Below are positions 1 through 7,712 of a stretch of 10,610 nt of DNA, one piece after another. The stretch is from assembly GCA_009885605.1 (NCBI GenBank), contig VFKK01000048.1:1-10610 (forward strand), written 5' to 3'. The stretch is from Cyclobacteriaceae bacterium (GTDB taxonomy: Bacteria; Bacteroidota; Bacteroidia; Cytophagales; Cyclobacteriaceae). How positions within the stretch are numbered: position 1 is the stretch's first letter; the number at the start of each line of letters is the position of its first letter. The translations under genes were made by a program, and so were the position numbers. The notes under the pieces were generated by a model. That model was not told where the DNA came from, did not search any database, and saw only the letters and a program-made list of their open reading frames with translations.

Positions 1-3000
1 ATAAAGAAATACGTTGTTTTTTTCCTCCTGAGCTTTCAGGAATTCAGGTTCTATATTTTTGGTTAGAAGCTCGATTTTTTCAGAATAAGTTTTTGCATCC
101 GACAGCAATACAGACAGACAATTACGCACTGATTTCATCATGTCCTCGTGGCTGGAGTAGTTATATTGCCTAAAAAACTGGATGAGTTCCTCCGAATCCT
201 GGTGTAAACTTTTGAAATCTTTGCCTGTGTGGAAATTGATAACCACCTTGAAAAACACGTTCCAACACGCGTATTCCATGTTTCCAAAGGCAATTCCATT
301 TTGGTAGCCTTCATCCGCCACTGATATTGAATTGTTGGAATTTTCGAGAAAATGGGCGACAAAAGCAACATGGATAAATTTCACCGTAGCCGCAAATTTT
401 TTAAGGTCCTCACTTTCGACGAGTTTTCTGCATTCCTGAACGATCTTGTATCCATCAGCTGGATTCTTCATGGCCGAAGCCCTAATGATTCCATAGCTGG
501 CGATCCCAACCAGGGATTCAGGTCCCAAGCCATTTTTCAAAGTTAGCTTCAGCATCAGGAAGATCAACAGAGGATAGGTCTCTATATTCGCAAAATAATA
601 GGAAGGAAGTCCGGCTGAGATTAACTTGAACAGAGCCTTAATTTCGGGGTCATTGGCCCGGGGAAGCAAGCTCAAACCTGCTATTTTGCGAGTAGGAAGC
701 TTGAATTGCATTTTGATTGCTTCCCAAATAATCTGACCAATTGAGGCCTTGTCCGGAATTTTTATACCTACTTCAGCGAGCGCTTTTTGAGTGATTTGGA
801 TGGCGCTATTTGGCTGATTGGCATAGGAGAGCGATCGCACAATGACCTCATATACCAAGATTCGATCGGTTTTATCCTTGGCAGAGTCAAAAGCCAATTG
901 CTCAAATTTGACCCTTTTTTCATCGCTTTTTGTCAAAAACGAATACTCAAGAAGGTTGAGTAAAATAGTAAACCGCTCGTCTTTTGACAGTTGTTTTTCC
1001 AAAAGGTCAAAGCCTTTGGTCGTTAAGTTGAGTGCAGTATCGAAAGCAGCTGAAACGGCCGATTTATTACCAGCTTGCAAAAGTACCCTGGCAGCTTTTT
1101 CTACAGAGTCTGATTTTTTTAAATAAGAATACCCAAGATTAAAGTGAGTTCCGATTTCAATTGATTTTTCTTCGAGTTCTTTCTCAGAGAGCCTGCCGAG
1201 GAAAATTTTTCCTACTTCGAAATGGCGTTTTTCCTTTTCTTCTTTGCTCAAAAGAGAATAAACTGCCTGTTGGATTCTGGCATGGGCAAAGCGGAATTTG
1301 ATGTCTTTTCCCTGCTCGGAATAGTACTCCGGGATAAATCTGTAATCATTCACAACAGGGACGAGCGAACCCTCCTGGATCAAAGGCCAAAGAAGGCGAT
1401 GGATATGCGCCGGATCCTGTTCTGAGATCATTTCCAGTTGGTGAATGGAAAACTCAAGCCCAAATACCGACGCGATTTTGACCATAGTCAAGGCTTCAGT
1501 TTCCAGGGTTCTTATTTTTTCCAATAAAATATCGACTACCTCATCGCTTAGGTTGAGAGAATAGATTGTATGAAGATTCCAGGTCCAGCGATTGTCGGGA
1601 TAATCGAAAATCAGAAGTTTTTGCCTGTAAAGGAGTTCAAGTAGCTTCGTTATTGCAAATGGATTGCCTTTCGTCTTGGAATGCACCAGAATCGAAAGTT
1701 CGCTTACTTCCTTCTCTGAAACTTTCAAAGTGTCACAGAGCAGATTTGTTACATCTTCAAGTTCTAAAAGTTGAAGGTTTAGTTGAAAAGAATGGACATT
1801 GGTTTCCTGAATTTCACCTTCCTGCATCCTATCCAGCGTAGACATCAGCGTATTACTGAAGTTACCGGTTTGCTCTCTGAAAGCGACGATGATCAAGATA
1901 TGTTTTAGGCTGTAATTGCTCAAAAGGGACTTCAAAAGCTCAACAGATGCCTCATTAGCCCATTGGTAATCATCCAGAAAAAGCACCACGGGTGACTCTT
2001 GACTGGCTATACTTTGCAGGAAAGCATTGATAGCAAACTGAAGTCGTTGTTGGTTTTCGAAGCCTTTGAGCGGAATAAGCTCAGGTTGGTCTGTGAGGAT
2101 GTATTCAAGTTTGGGAGCAAGGTCAAAAAGGATTCTGCCAAGTCCTTTGGTTTCTCTTTTTAGCCGCTCGCCCCAGGTTTTCTGAGTTTCGGCAGAAGCA
2201 ATAAGTAGCCATTCCGAAAATTGGCGAAATGCCTTTTCGAAGGCTAAATAGGGAGTCTGACGATCCATCACATCAAATGAACCGCTCAGGAAAAAACCGG
2301 TATTTCCACTGATTTTTCGATAGAGTTCGTGGCAAAGGATGCTTTTACCGACCCCGCTTTGACCTGATAGTGTAAGCAGGACTTTTTCTCCCTGCAGGGC
2401 ATGGTAATAAGCCTTTTCCAGTGTTTGGACTTCAGTTTCTCTTCCGTAGAGTTTCTGCGAAATTCTTAATCGGGAAGATATGTCCTGAAGGCCTGTTTTA
2501 AAGTGCTTAATAGGAGTTTTGGACTTTTCAAGATCCAGCAATAGATTGAGGTCCGAGAGCAGTCCGGCGATGGATTGATAGCGGTCTTCAGCATTTTTTG
2601 CCAACAGCTTCAGAATAATTTGATCTAAAGGCTTGTTTATCGATTTTTTGAAATTTGAAGGTGGTAGCGGTGAAATGGCTAAATGACAATGAATCAATCT
2701 CAGCAAATCGTCCTCGATGAAAGGAGGTCTGCCGCAAAGCATTTCATAAAAAGTAATTCCAAGTCCGTAATAATCACTCCGGTAATCGATTTTTCGGTTC
2801 ATCCGACCAGTCTGTTCCGGAGAAATGTACTCCATAGTGCCGATCAGCTGAGGGTTTTGCTCAAAATGTAATTCGAGATTTTCGATAGAAGAACCAAACT
2901 CGTAATCTATCAGGGTGGTTTTTTGCTCACTCAAGTCACAGACGAAATTTCGCGGATTGACATCATTGTGTAAGATGTTTTTTTGATGGAGATTCTGAAG

Positions 3001-3324
3001 TTCCTTTGCGAGAAGAATTCCCAGTGGGAGAAATTCCTGCACCTCCATACCTTCTTTAGGGATTAATTCCTTTAAGCTTTTTCCCTGAATAAACTTTCTC
3101 ATCATCACAAGCTTGCCCTGGTGAAGGACTACACCTGAGTTCATTTCAGGGTGGAAAGATTTACCAGTGATGCTGGTTTCGTTGAATAATCTACCCTGAT
3201 CTCCTGTCAAATCTTCTTTAATTAATACCACTTCCCCTCCTGAAGTCTGACCTTTGGAGAGCCGGCTACGCGAACTTTCATAAATCTGGTCAAGGGAAAC
3301 GATTTGAGGGGATTCGATAATCAT
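1..3324 (-). CDS. Giant Ser/Thr-kinase-like / AAA ATPase signalling protein, C-terminus cut by window edge
   Basis: The frame is open for 1108 codons from ATG at 3324 to position 1, with no in-phase stop on inspection of every codon, and continues past the edge. Residues 1-270 are a protein-kinase-like domain: candidate VAIK lysine K36, αC glutamate E49, catalytic loop HNDVNPRN at 119-126 (D121, N126), DYE in place of DFG at 140-142, then SPEQTGRMNR from 168. That last motif is a hallmark of the PknB-AAA-histidine kinase 'trifunctional' family. The ATPase starts near 293 (YGRE), with Walker A GQSGVGKS at 321-328 and Walker B VVLFLDD ending at 452. FAHARIQQAVYSLL at about 679-692 is also typical of the family. 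Residues 700-1108 look TPR-like and helical. Relatives often end in GAF plus histidine kinase, which cannot be seen here. The gene starts 6 nt after the carotenoid oxygenase stop, so co-translation is likely. Family assignment is strong; signal and targets are unknown. Confidence 0.9.
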   Translation of the reverse strand, partial: MIIESPQIVSLDQIYESSRSRLSKGQTSGGEVVLIKEDLTGDQGRLFNETSITGKSFHPEMNSGVVLHQGKLVMMRKFIQGKSLKELIPKEGMEVQEFLPLGILLAKELQNLHQKNILHNDVNPRNFVCDLSEQKTTLIDYEFGSSIENLELHFEQNPQLIGTMEYISPEQTGRMNRKIDYRSDYYGLGITFYEMLCGRPPFIEDDLLRLIHCHLAISPLPPSNFKKSINKPLDQIILKLLAKNAEDRYQSIAGLLSDLNLLLDLEKSKTPIKHFKTGLQDISSRLRISQKLYGRETEVQTLEKAYYHALQGEKVLLTLSGQSGVGKSILCHELYRKISGNTGFFLSGSFDVMDRQTPYLAFEKAFRQFSEWLLIASAETQKTWGERLKRETKGLGRILFDLAPKLEYILTDQPELIPLKGFENQQRLQFAINAFLQSIASQESPVVLFLDDYQWANEASVELLKSLLSNYSLKHILIIVAFREQTGNFSNTLMSTLDRMQEGEIQETNVHSFQLNLQLLELEDVTNLLCDTLKVSEKEVSELSILVHSKTKGNPFAITKLLELLYRQKLLIFDYPDNRWTWNLHTIYSLNLSDEVVDILLEKIRTLETEALTMVKIASVFGLEFSIHQLEMISEQDPAHIHRLLWPLIQEGSLVPVVNDYRFIPEYYSEQGKDIKFRFAHARIQQAVYSLLSKEEKEKRHFEVGKIFLGRLSEKELEEKSIEIGTHFNLGYSYLKKSDSVEKAARVLLQAGNKSAVSAAFDTALNLTTKGFDLLEKQLSKDERFTILLNLLEYSFLTKSDEKRVKFEQLAFDSAKDKTDRILVYEVIVRSLSYANQPNSAIQITQKALAEVGIKIPDKASIGQIIWEAIKMQFKLPTRKIAGLSLLPRANDPEIKALFKLISAGLPSYYFANIETYPLLIFLMLKLTLKNGLGPESLVGIASYGIIRASAMKNPADGYKIVQECRKLVESEDLKKFAATVKFIHVAFVAHFLENSNNSISVADEGYQNGIAFGNMEYACWNVFFKVVINFHTGKDFKSLHQDSEELIQFFRQYNYSSHEDMMKSVRNCLSVLLSDAKTYSEKIELLTKNIEPEFLKAQEEKNNVFLY

Positions 3325-3330
3325 TAGGGA

Positions 3331-5532
3331 TTATTTGAAATGGGGATAAACGTTTTTTTCGAAAAATCCCTCGAGGAATTTTCTATCAAGACCAAGTTCC
3401 AAATTTTTCAAGACTTCGTCGTAGTCTGATTTTACCGGAATGATAAATTCCTGATCAGAGGCATTTATTTCAGGAATCCAGGAGGTGTGAAGTGTGAAAG
3501 CAAATCCGATCTTCGGATGGGTCAACTTGCAAATAGGGCCTTGAGAGATGTTTTTCGCATCAAATATCCAGAATTCAGAACTATAGGCTGTCGGATTTAT
3601 CACCGAATTACCGACTTGCACAGGACTGACCAGATATCCATCAAGATCAGGTAATACGTTTGGAGTTGGTGTCTTTTTAGGGATGAAATGAACTCCTCTT
3701 GGGAAAACATTTCGGTCAAACTGGAAGTATTCTTCCGGCTTCATCGTCTCCACATTCAGCCGGGTCATTCCGAAGGGAAGTTCTTTTTCTGTTAGTTTTT
3801 TGATCAAATCCAGACTGATTTTTCTGTGCTTGTAGTCTTTGTACAAGTTGTAAACAAATTCAGTGAGGAGATTTTTCACAGTTCCGTCGGTCAAATACCA
3901 AAGTTGCTTGATTTCACTGACCGGCTCTTCTGCTGATAAAATCCCTCGGTATCCGTAGAGCGAAATTGCCCAGGTATTTGGCCCCAGATTTTCTTCGTCA
4001 TACTTTCCTGCATCCTCATAGACACTGGATTTATCTTCCAATAACTTGAGATTTTCTGCATCAAATTTCCATTTGCCGATCCGGCTGATATCCATACTTC
4101 CTACCGCAAAAAGGCTGTAATAATCAGGATCCACAGGCTTTCCGTCCAAGGCTCTTTTATCATAAGTCCGAACCCATTCTGCGATACAGGTTGCAGCGTT
4201 GTGGATTCCCACCAAAGTGATCACTCCATCCGGATTGGCGTAATTGCAGCTGTAGTGGATGGTTTCAAATGGGATAGGCTTATCCAGTCGATAAGCAGTT
4301 GCTGCGCCACTGCCAGCTTTGAGTTCCCTCCGCTTGATAATATAAGTAGTCGTGAATGGCTCCATCCGAACAGTGGCCAGCCTTCTGATCAGTCTCTCAA
4401 TCACTTTGCTTTCAGGAAATGGATTGTCAAAAAGCATATCCATCGAAAACTTAAAAGAGCAATCCGTCAGAATTATGTAATCCTTTGTGAGCCCCATTTG
4501 ATGCATGCATTCGTAGATCGCAACCTTGCTGCCGTGCTGATCGCTCAAGGTCCAGTTTGTCAAAGGGCCTTCTCCTTTCCAAAGCAAAAGAGTCATGAAT
4601 ACGTCTCCCTTCGGCTCATCGGGATCGTGTTTTTTACCATCCACATGGTCATTGAGATTATGGAAAAAATGATTCACTTTGGTTTTGACGTGGTCCGTGT
4701 CGGGGTGGTCTGAAAGCTCATTTGCCAGGGCTTCCAGCTTGGATTTGAAAAGGCGTCTGTTATGCTTGAGATGATGGATGGATTGCTCCAGGTGGGTATA
4801 AGATTGCTTATTCTTTGAGTAGTTGACGGTGAAAAGCTCTTGAGTAATTGGATCAAAAGCAGGGTGAGCTGAAGTTTGAATCAATCCAAAAGGCCAGGGG
4901 ACCATCGGTGGCTGGGCTGTCATCCACTCGCTCGCCCGCCCTACAGGTGTGACCAATTCCAGACTTTTTGGATCCAGAATATAGGGCCTGCCCACGTCGT
5001 AAGTTGCGAGCAAGCTTCCAAGCTTTTGGTTTTTGAATTTGACAGGTTGAGTTGCTGTATTAAGTTGATTTCTACCTCCAAAAACCATACTCATGCGGGT
5101 GATTCCCATGTTGTGAAATCCCATCAGTGAATGGTTTTCCGTGCCGGCTTTGGTGGCCTCATCTGCGTAGTAGCAGGGAGTTTTCATCAATTTGGTTTTC
5201 ACCCTTGGGCCTGATGAATTATTAAAGTCGAGCTGGATAAGAAATCCATCGCCGTTCATGATAGGAGTGCCAAATTCAGGATTGTTCGTTCCGTCTGATT
5301 TTTTCTCCGGAAAGGGAAGCCCGCCGGAGTTGACAGAACCGACAGGAAAAGAAACATGAAATGCTCCGTGAATATCTTCGGGCAAAATGCCCTCCAAAAC
5401 AACAAGGGTTCCTTCAAATTCCTCCCGTGAAGTTTTGAGCAATGGCTCCCTGGATTCCAGGCCGGAATTCTTTTGGTTTCGTTTTCTCTTAAAAAAATTT
5501 AATATCATTTTTATAAATTTTGAAAGTCCCAT
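3331..5532 (-). CDS. Carotenoid oxygenase family protein (RPE65/CCD type), unusually long
   Basis: This 733-residue protein fits the carotenoid cleavage dioxygenase fold, a seven-bladed propeller holding Fe(II) by four histidines that oxidatively cleaves carotenoid or stilbene double bonds. The four expected histidine contexts are present in order: SAHPAFDP (H223), ECMHQMGL (H344), ETIHYSCN (H426) and TLHTSWIPE (H682). Other family-like segments are GILPEDIHGAF near 48, NGDGFLIQLDF near 93 and GRPYILDP near 181. Bacterial members are commonly about 450-550 residues. The extra length here comes partly from a charged, His-rich insert at about 240-310 between the first two ligands, and from a basic amphipathic N-terminus (FIKMILNFFKRKR) that could bind membrane. 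ATG at 5532 is used; M9 is an alternative start. No secretion signal is seen, so it is probably cytoplasmic or membrane-associated. Substrate cannot be read from the sequence. It is the first gene of a unit with the downstream kinase/ATPase. Confidence 0.88.
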   Translation of the reverse strand: MGLSKFIKMILNFFKRKRNQKNSGLESREPLLKTSREEFEGTLVVLEGILPEDIHGAFHVSFPVGSVNSGGLPFPEKKSDGTNNPEFGTPIMNGDGFLIQLDFNNSSGPRVKTKLMKTPCYYADEATKAGTENHSLMGFHNMGITRMSMVFGGRNQLNTATQPVKFKNQKLGSLLATYDVGRPYILDPKSLELVTPVGRASEWMTAQPPMVPWPFGLIQTSAHPAFDPITQELFTVNYSKNKQSYTHLEQSIHHLKHNRRLFKSKLEALANELSDHPDTDHVKTKVNHFFHNLNDHVDGKKHDPDEPKGDVFMTLLLWKGEGPLTNWTLSDQHGSKVAIYECMHQMGLTKDYIILTDCSFKFSMDMLFDNPFPESKVIERLIRRLATVRMEPFTTTYIIKRRELKAGSGAATAYRLDKPIPFETIHYSCNYANPDGVITLVGIHNAATCIAEWVRTYDKRALDGKPVDPDYYSLFAVGSMDISRIGKWKFDAENLKLLEDKSSVYEDAGKYDEENLGPNTWAISLYGYRGILSAEEPVSEIKQLWYLTDGTVKNLLTEFVYNLYKDYKHRKISLDLIKKLTEKELPFGMTRLNVETMKPEEYFQFDRNVFPRGVHFIPKKTPTPNVLPDLDGYLVSPVQVGNSVINPTAYSSEFWIFDAKNISQGPICKLTHPKIGFAFTLHTSWIPEINASDQEFIIPVKSDYDEVLKNLELGLDRKFLEGFFEKNVYPHFK

Positions 5533-5551
5533 TTGACAATAGAATGATTAA

Positions 5552-5562
5552 GTGGAATCCAC
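5552..5562. promoter_or_regulatory. Candidate operator: 5-bp-arm palindrome before the oxygenase start
   Basis: GTGGA-A-TCCAC is a perfect inverted repeat with one central base, ending 19 nt upstream of the oxygenase ATG, where a repressor would overlap the leader or core promoter. Arms of 5 bp in a 240-nt spacer can easily arise by chance, so this is only a candidate site. Confidence 0.2.
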
Positions 5563-5712
5563 AGCCTTATAATGAATATTAGCTAAAAAATGCCGAATAA
5601 TTTATCTCGTAATGGAAAAATGAGTAGATAATTTTCCTCTCGGGTTTTTAGTCAATCTTGTTGGAATAATGCAAAAAAATTCAATTCTGGTTTGAAGTAT
5701 AAATTTTTGAAA

Positions 5713-5749
5713 CTGCCTGTATTTTTCTGGTAGACCAAATTACAGGCAG
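5713..5749 (-). terminator. Rho-independent-like terminator after the EEP/DUF1080 pair
   Basis: CTGCCTGTA (5713-5721) and TACAGGCAG (5741-5749) form a perfect 9-bp stem with a 19-nt loop. Read on the minus strand it begins 23 nt after the DUF1080 stop codon and is followed by TTTCAAAAATTT, a broken T tract. The loop is long and the T tract imperfect, so termination may be partial. Confidence 0.6.
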
Positions 5750-5772
5750 GTATTAATAATGAAATAGCGTAT

Positions 5773-6615
5773 TTAATCTTTCAGTCTGGCGTTAACCAAC
5801 TCTTTCAACTTTTCAGGATCTCCAATAAATGGGGTCAAATCAACAAGCGCTACTTTTCTGAAATCAATCGGATGACTCTCACTTTGCAAAGCGATATATC
5901 CGGATTTCAGAAGCATCCCGTCAATCTTCACTGCCGGATCTACCGGGTTCACATTACCTCCTCCGATCTGAGGTTTATAGTAGCTCATGACCGTGTCCGT
6001 TCCGACCAAATGGTGGATTTCTGTATCACCCATCACGATGAAATTGGCGGTAACCCATTGCTCACCGTGGTAAGTTTTGGAGTTTGAATTGATACAATGA
6101 GGGGTGAAAAGGGTGTCTGCCAAGACTACGTTTGTGCCTGGAGTACAAAGATTACAAGTAGTGCGGGGGTCAGTTCCGTTGCCTCCCAGAAACTGAGCCT
6201 CCACAGAAATCGGAAAATCCTGGTCTTTGAGGATAGTTTTTGGATCCTGGCAATGAAGCATTGCTCCGCTATTTCTCAATGCCCATCCTTCGCCGCCGTT
6301 TGCCTGGTCCCCCACAAATCGATACTGAACCTGCAGCAAGTAATATCCATAAGGTTGATTGTAATAGATGTGTCCGTATTGCCGGTTAAACTTGTCATAT
6401 CCATCATACCGGACTTTCATCATTCCATCTTCTACTCGAAATGTATTGGCAAAATTATCCCCTAGTTCGTGGGTTCTGATTTTAATCGTCCAGTCTTTGA
6501 GGTCTTTTCCATTGAAAAGTTCTTTCCACTCAGCCGATTCTGATTGATAAATTTTTTGGCAGGAAAGTGTCAGCAGGCAAAATGCCAGCAAAACCAATGG
6601 AAAAGCATTCTTCAT
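5773..6615 (-). CDS. DUF1080 (3-keto-disaccharide hydrolase family) lipoprotein
   Basis: This 280-residue protein has a lipoprotein signal: a hydrophobic stretch at 5-18, then TLSC with C19 as the probable lipidated cysteine. It is therefore expected in the cell envelope. The rest matches the DUF1080 / PF06439 concanavalin-like jelly-roll family: ELFNGKDLKDW (32-42), GWALRNSGAMLHCQDP (110-125), PISVEAQFLGG (135-145), CNLCTPGT (154-161), and GYIALQSE (239-246) leading to IDFRKVAL (250-257) at the end of the fold. Members of this family have been linked to hydrolysis of 3-keto-glycosides and related carbohydrates; the substrate here is not determinable. The ATG shares ATGA (6612-6615) with the stop of the upstream EEP gene, which argues for coupled translation and supports this start. 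The length is usual for a single-domain member. Confidence 0.88.
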   Translation of the reverse strand: MKNAFPLVLLAFCLLTLSCQKIYQSESAEWKELFNGKDLKDWTIKIRTHELGDNFANTFRVEDGMMKVRYDGYDKFNRQYGHIYYNQPYGYYLLQVQYRFVGDQANGGEGWALRNSGAMLHCQDPKTILKDQDFPISVEAQFLGGNGTDPRTTCNLCTPGTNVVLADTLFTPHCINSNSKTYHGEQWVTANFIVMGDTEIHHLVGTDTVMSYYKPQIGGGNVNPVDPAVKIDGMLLKSGYIALQSESHPIDFRKVALVDLTPFIGDPEKLKELVNARLKD

Positions 6616-7424
6616 ATCGGGTCAGGTTTAGTTTTAATTCTAAGGGTGACCAACACCGGAAAGTGATCAGAATGGGGGAGTTCCAGAACTCGGTATTCCA
6701 CTAATTCAAGCTGTTCAGAATTATAAAACACATAATCAATCCTTTTTCCTGCCGCTCCTCCATAGGTTGCCGTAGTGTCACCTGCAACCATTCCGGCATC
6801 TTTCCATTTGGAGGGAATCAGTTGATATTCCTCTGATTGGGGATCAAAATTCATGTCTCCGGCAAAGAATGCAGGCAATGCAAGTGTGTCTGCATAGGAA
6901 ATCAACTCTTTGAGCTGAGCCAGCCTGTTTATGGAGGTATCATTAGAAAAGTGTGTACTTGCAAAATAAAACTCCTTGAGTGATCGTAATTCGCCTTTTA
7001 CCCAAGCTGCTACTCTCGGTTCTCCGCCAGCAGGAGTGGGTAAATTTTGAGTTTTATAGCCTGATCCTTTTTTTACCAAAAGCCCAACACCGTAACCACC
7101 TTCATCATAATCCATCGCCTTGCCAAAGTAACCGCGATATCCGGTAAGCTTGATGAGTTCATTAATCAAATTTACTTTTCCCCCATAAAGAGTATCCGTT
7201 CTTATGGTCATACTGTCTATTTCCTGAAGGGCAATTACTTCCGGCTGGATCTGAACTATCAAATTTGTAATTTCTTCTAAATTGGGTTTTCCCGGTTGGT
7301 TTGGGTTTTCACCGTGGTAAATATTATAGGTCAGGATTTTGATCAGATTTGGATCTTTTTGAGCAAAGACACTGTGGGAGACCAAAACCATCACTATTAA
7401 AAAACTGATGAAGTTAATTTTCAT
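6612..7424 (-). CDS. Exported endonuclease/exonuclease/phosphatase (EEP) family hydrolase
   Basis: The 270-residue protein starts with a Sec signal peptide (hydrophobic core about 5-16, likely cleavage after VFA at 21). The mature part is a single metal-dependent EEP domain (PF03372). Catalytic motifs appear in order: TYNIYHG (N34), ALQEID (E68), STHF (H158), GDMNFDP (D190, N192), RIDYVFYN (D230) and SDHFPV (D253, H254). The active site therefore looks complete. EEP enzymes cleave phosphodiester or phosphomonoester bonds in DNA, phospholipids, inositol phosphates or other molecules, and the sequence does not choose between these. Its TGA overlaps the ATG of the DUF1080 gene by 4 nt, and its own ATG overlaps an upstream in-frame TAA as TAATG. 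Both junctions suggest a compact operon of secreted hydrolases. Confidence 0.9.
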   Translation of the reverse strand: MKINFISFLIVMVLVSHSVFAQKDPNLIKILTYNIYHGENPNQPGKPNLEEITNLIVQIQPEVIALQEIDSMTIRTDTLYGGKVNLINELIKLTGYRGYFGKAMDYDEGGYGVGLLVKKGSGYKTQNLPTPAGGEPRVAAWVKGELRSLKEFYFASTHFSNDTSINRLAQLKELISYADTLALPAFFAGDMNFDPQSEEYQLIPSKWKDAGMVAGDTTATYGGAAGKRIDYVFYNSEQLELVEYRVLELPHSDHFPVLVTLRIKTKPDPI

Positions 7425-7612
7425 TATTGTAGTATTAATTCAAGACCTCTTTTTACTATCTCGGTAATTTTTAAGTCATCTCGCAAAGCAAGTTCGTAGT
7501 TTTCGGGGTCAGTTTGGTTCCCATTCAGCACAATTTTCCCCAAAAAACTGAATCTTATTTTATCTCTCCACCCATAATTGCTGGTCAGAATTATCCTTTT
7601 TAGGCTTGACGG
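7424..7612 (-). pseudogene. Orphan 62-codon open frame (gene remnant or non-ATG small gene) coupled to the EEP gene
   Basis: On the minus strand a frame runs open from just after a TAA at 7613-7615 to a TAA at 7424-7426. That stop shares its last A with the EEP ATG (TAATG). The conceptual peptide has a protein-like C-terminal half (DPENYELALRDDLKITEIVK) with alternating charged and hydrophobic residues. There is no in-frame ATG; only TTG (7543), GTG (7531) or rarer starts are available. The overlapping stop/start is what a translationally coupled upstream gene would leave. It may be the 3' end of a decayed gene, a small gene with an unusual start, or a chance frame. I do not recognise the family. 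Confidence 0.4.
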
Positions 7613-7671
7613 TTAAAATATGGCGAAAAGAAGGTCTGCGGGTTAATTTTTGCTTTGATTGATACATGTGG

Positions 7672-7701
7672 CAAATTGAAAATTTACTGAATTTCAATTT
7701 G
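7672..7701. repeat. 10-bp perfect inverted repeat, 10-nt loop
   Basis: CAAATTGAAA (7672-7681) and TTTCAATTTG (7692-7701) are exact reverse complements around 10 nt. There is no GC-rich stem or following T tract, so an operator or DNA structural element is more likely than a terminator. It sits in the divergent region about 180 nt before the AsmA-like start and 250 nt before the EEP start. Confidence 0.5.
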
Positions 7702-7712
7702 GTGAATTTTGG

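Larger units (their letters stand above)
5533..5772. other. Intergenic region: terminator and promoter region of the oxygenase/kinase unit
   Basis: This 240-nt AT-rich stretch separates the stop of the DUF1080 gene from the start of the carotenoid oxygenase gene, both on the minus strand. It holds a terminator-like hairpin near the DUF1080 stop and must contain the promoter of the downstream unit if the hairpin terminates. I did not find a match to the Bacteroidota -7 consensus TAnnTTTG on the minus strand, so the promoter is not located. No open frame here looks coding. Confidence 0.6.

Noticed and set aside
1..3324. Possible frameshifted or broken gene, because the stretch has many short plus-strand frames
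   Set aside because: All minus-strand codons in the phase of the ATG at 3324 were checked and contain no stop, and family motifs occur in order, so the gene is intact within the window.
4201..4713. 170-codon plus-strand open frame
   Set aside because: It lies fully antisense to the carotenoid oxygenase, covers residues with conserved family motifs on the other strand, and its own translation shows no recognisable domain.
5597..5632. Imperfect inverted repeat AATTTATCTC / GAGTAGATAATT upstream of the oxygenase gene
   Set aside because: Needs bulges to pair, is AT-rich, and has no T tract or positional logic beyond being in a promoter region.
6097..6465. 122-codon plus-strand open frame
   Set aside because: Antisense to the well-supported DUF1080 gene, low-complexity translation and no motif.
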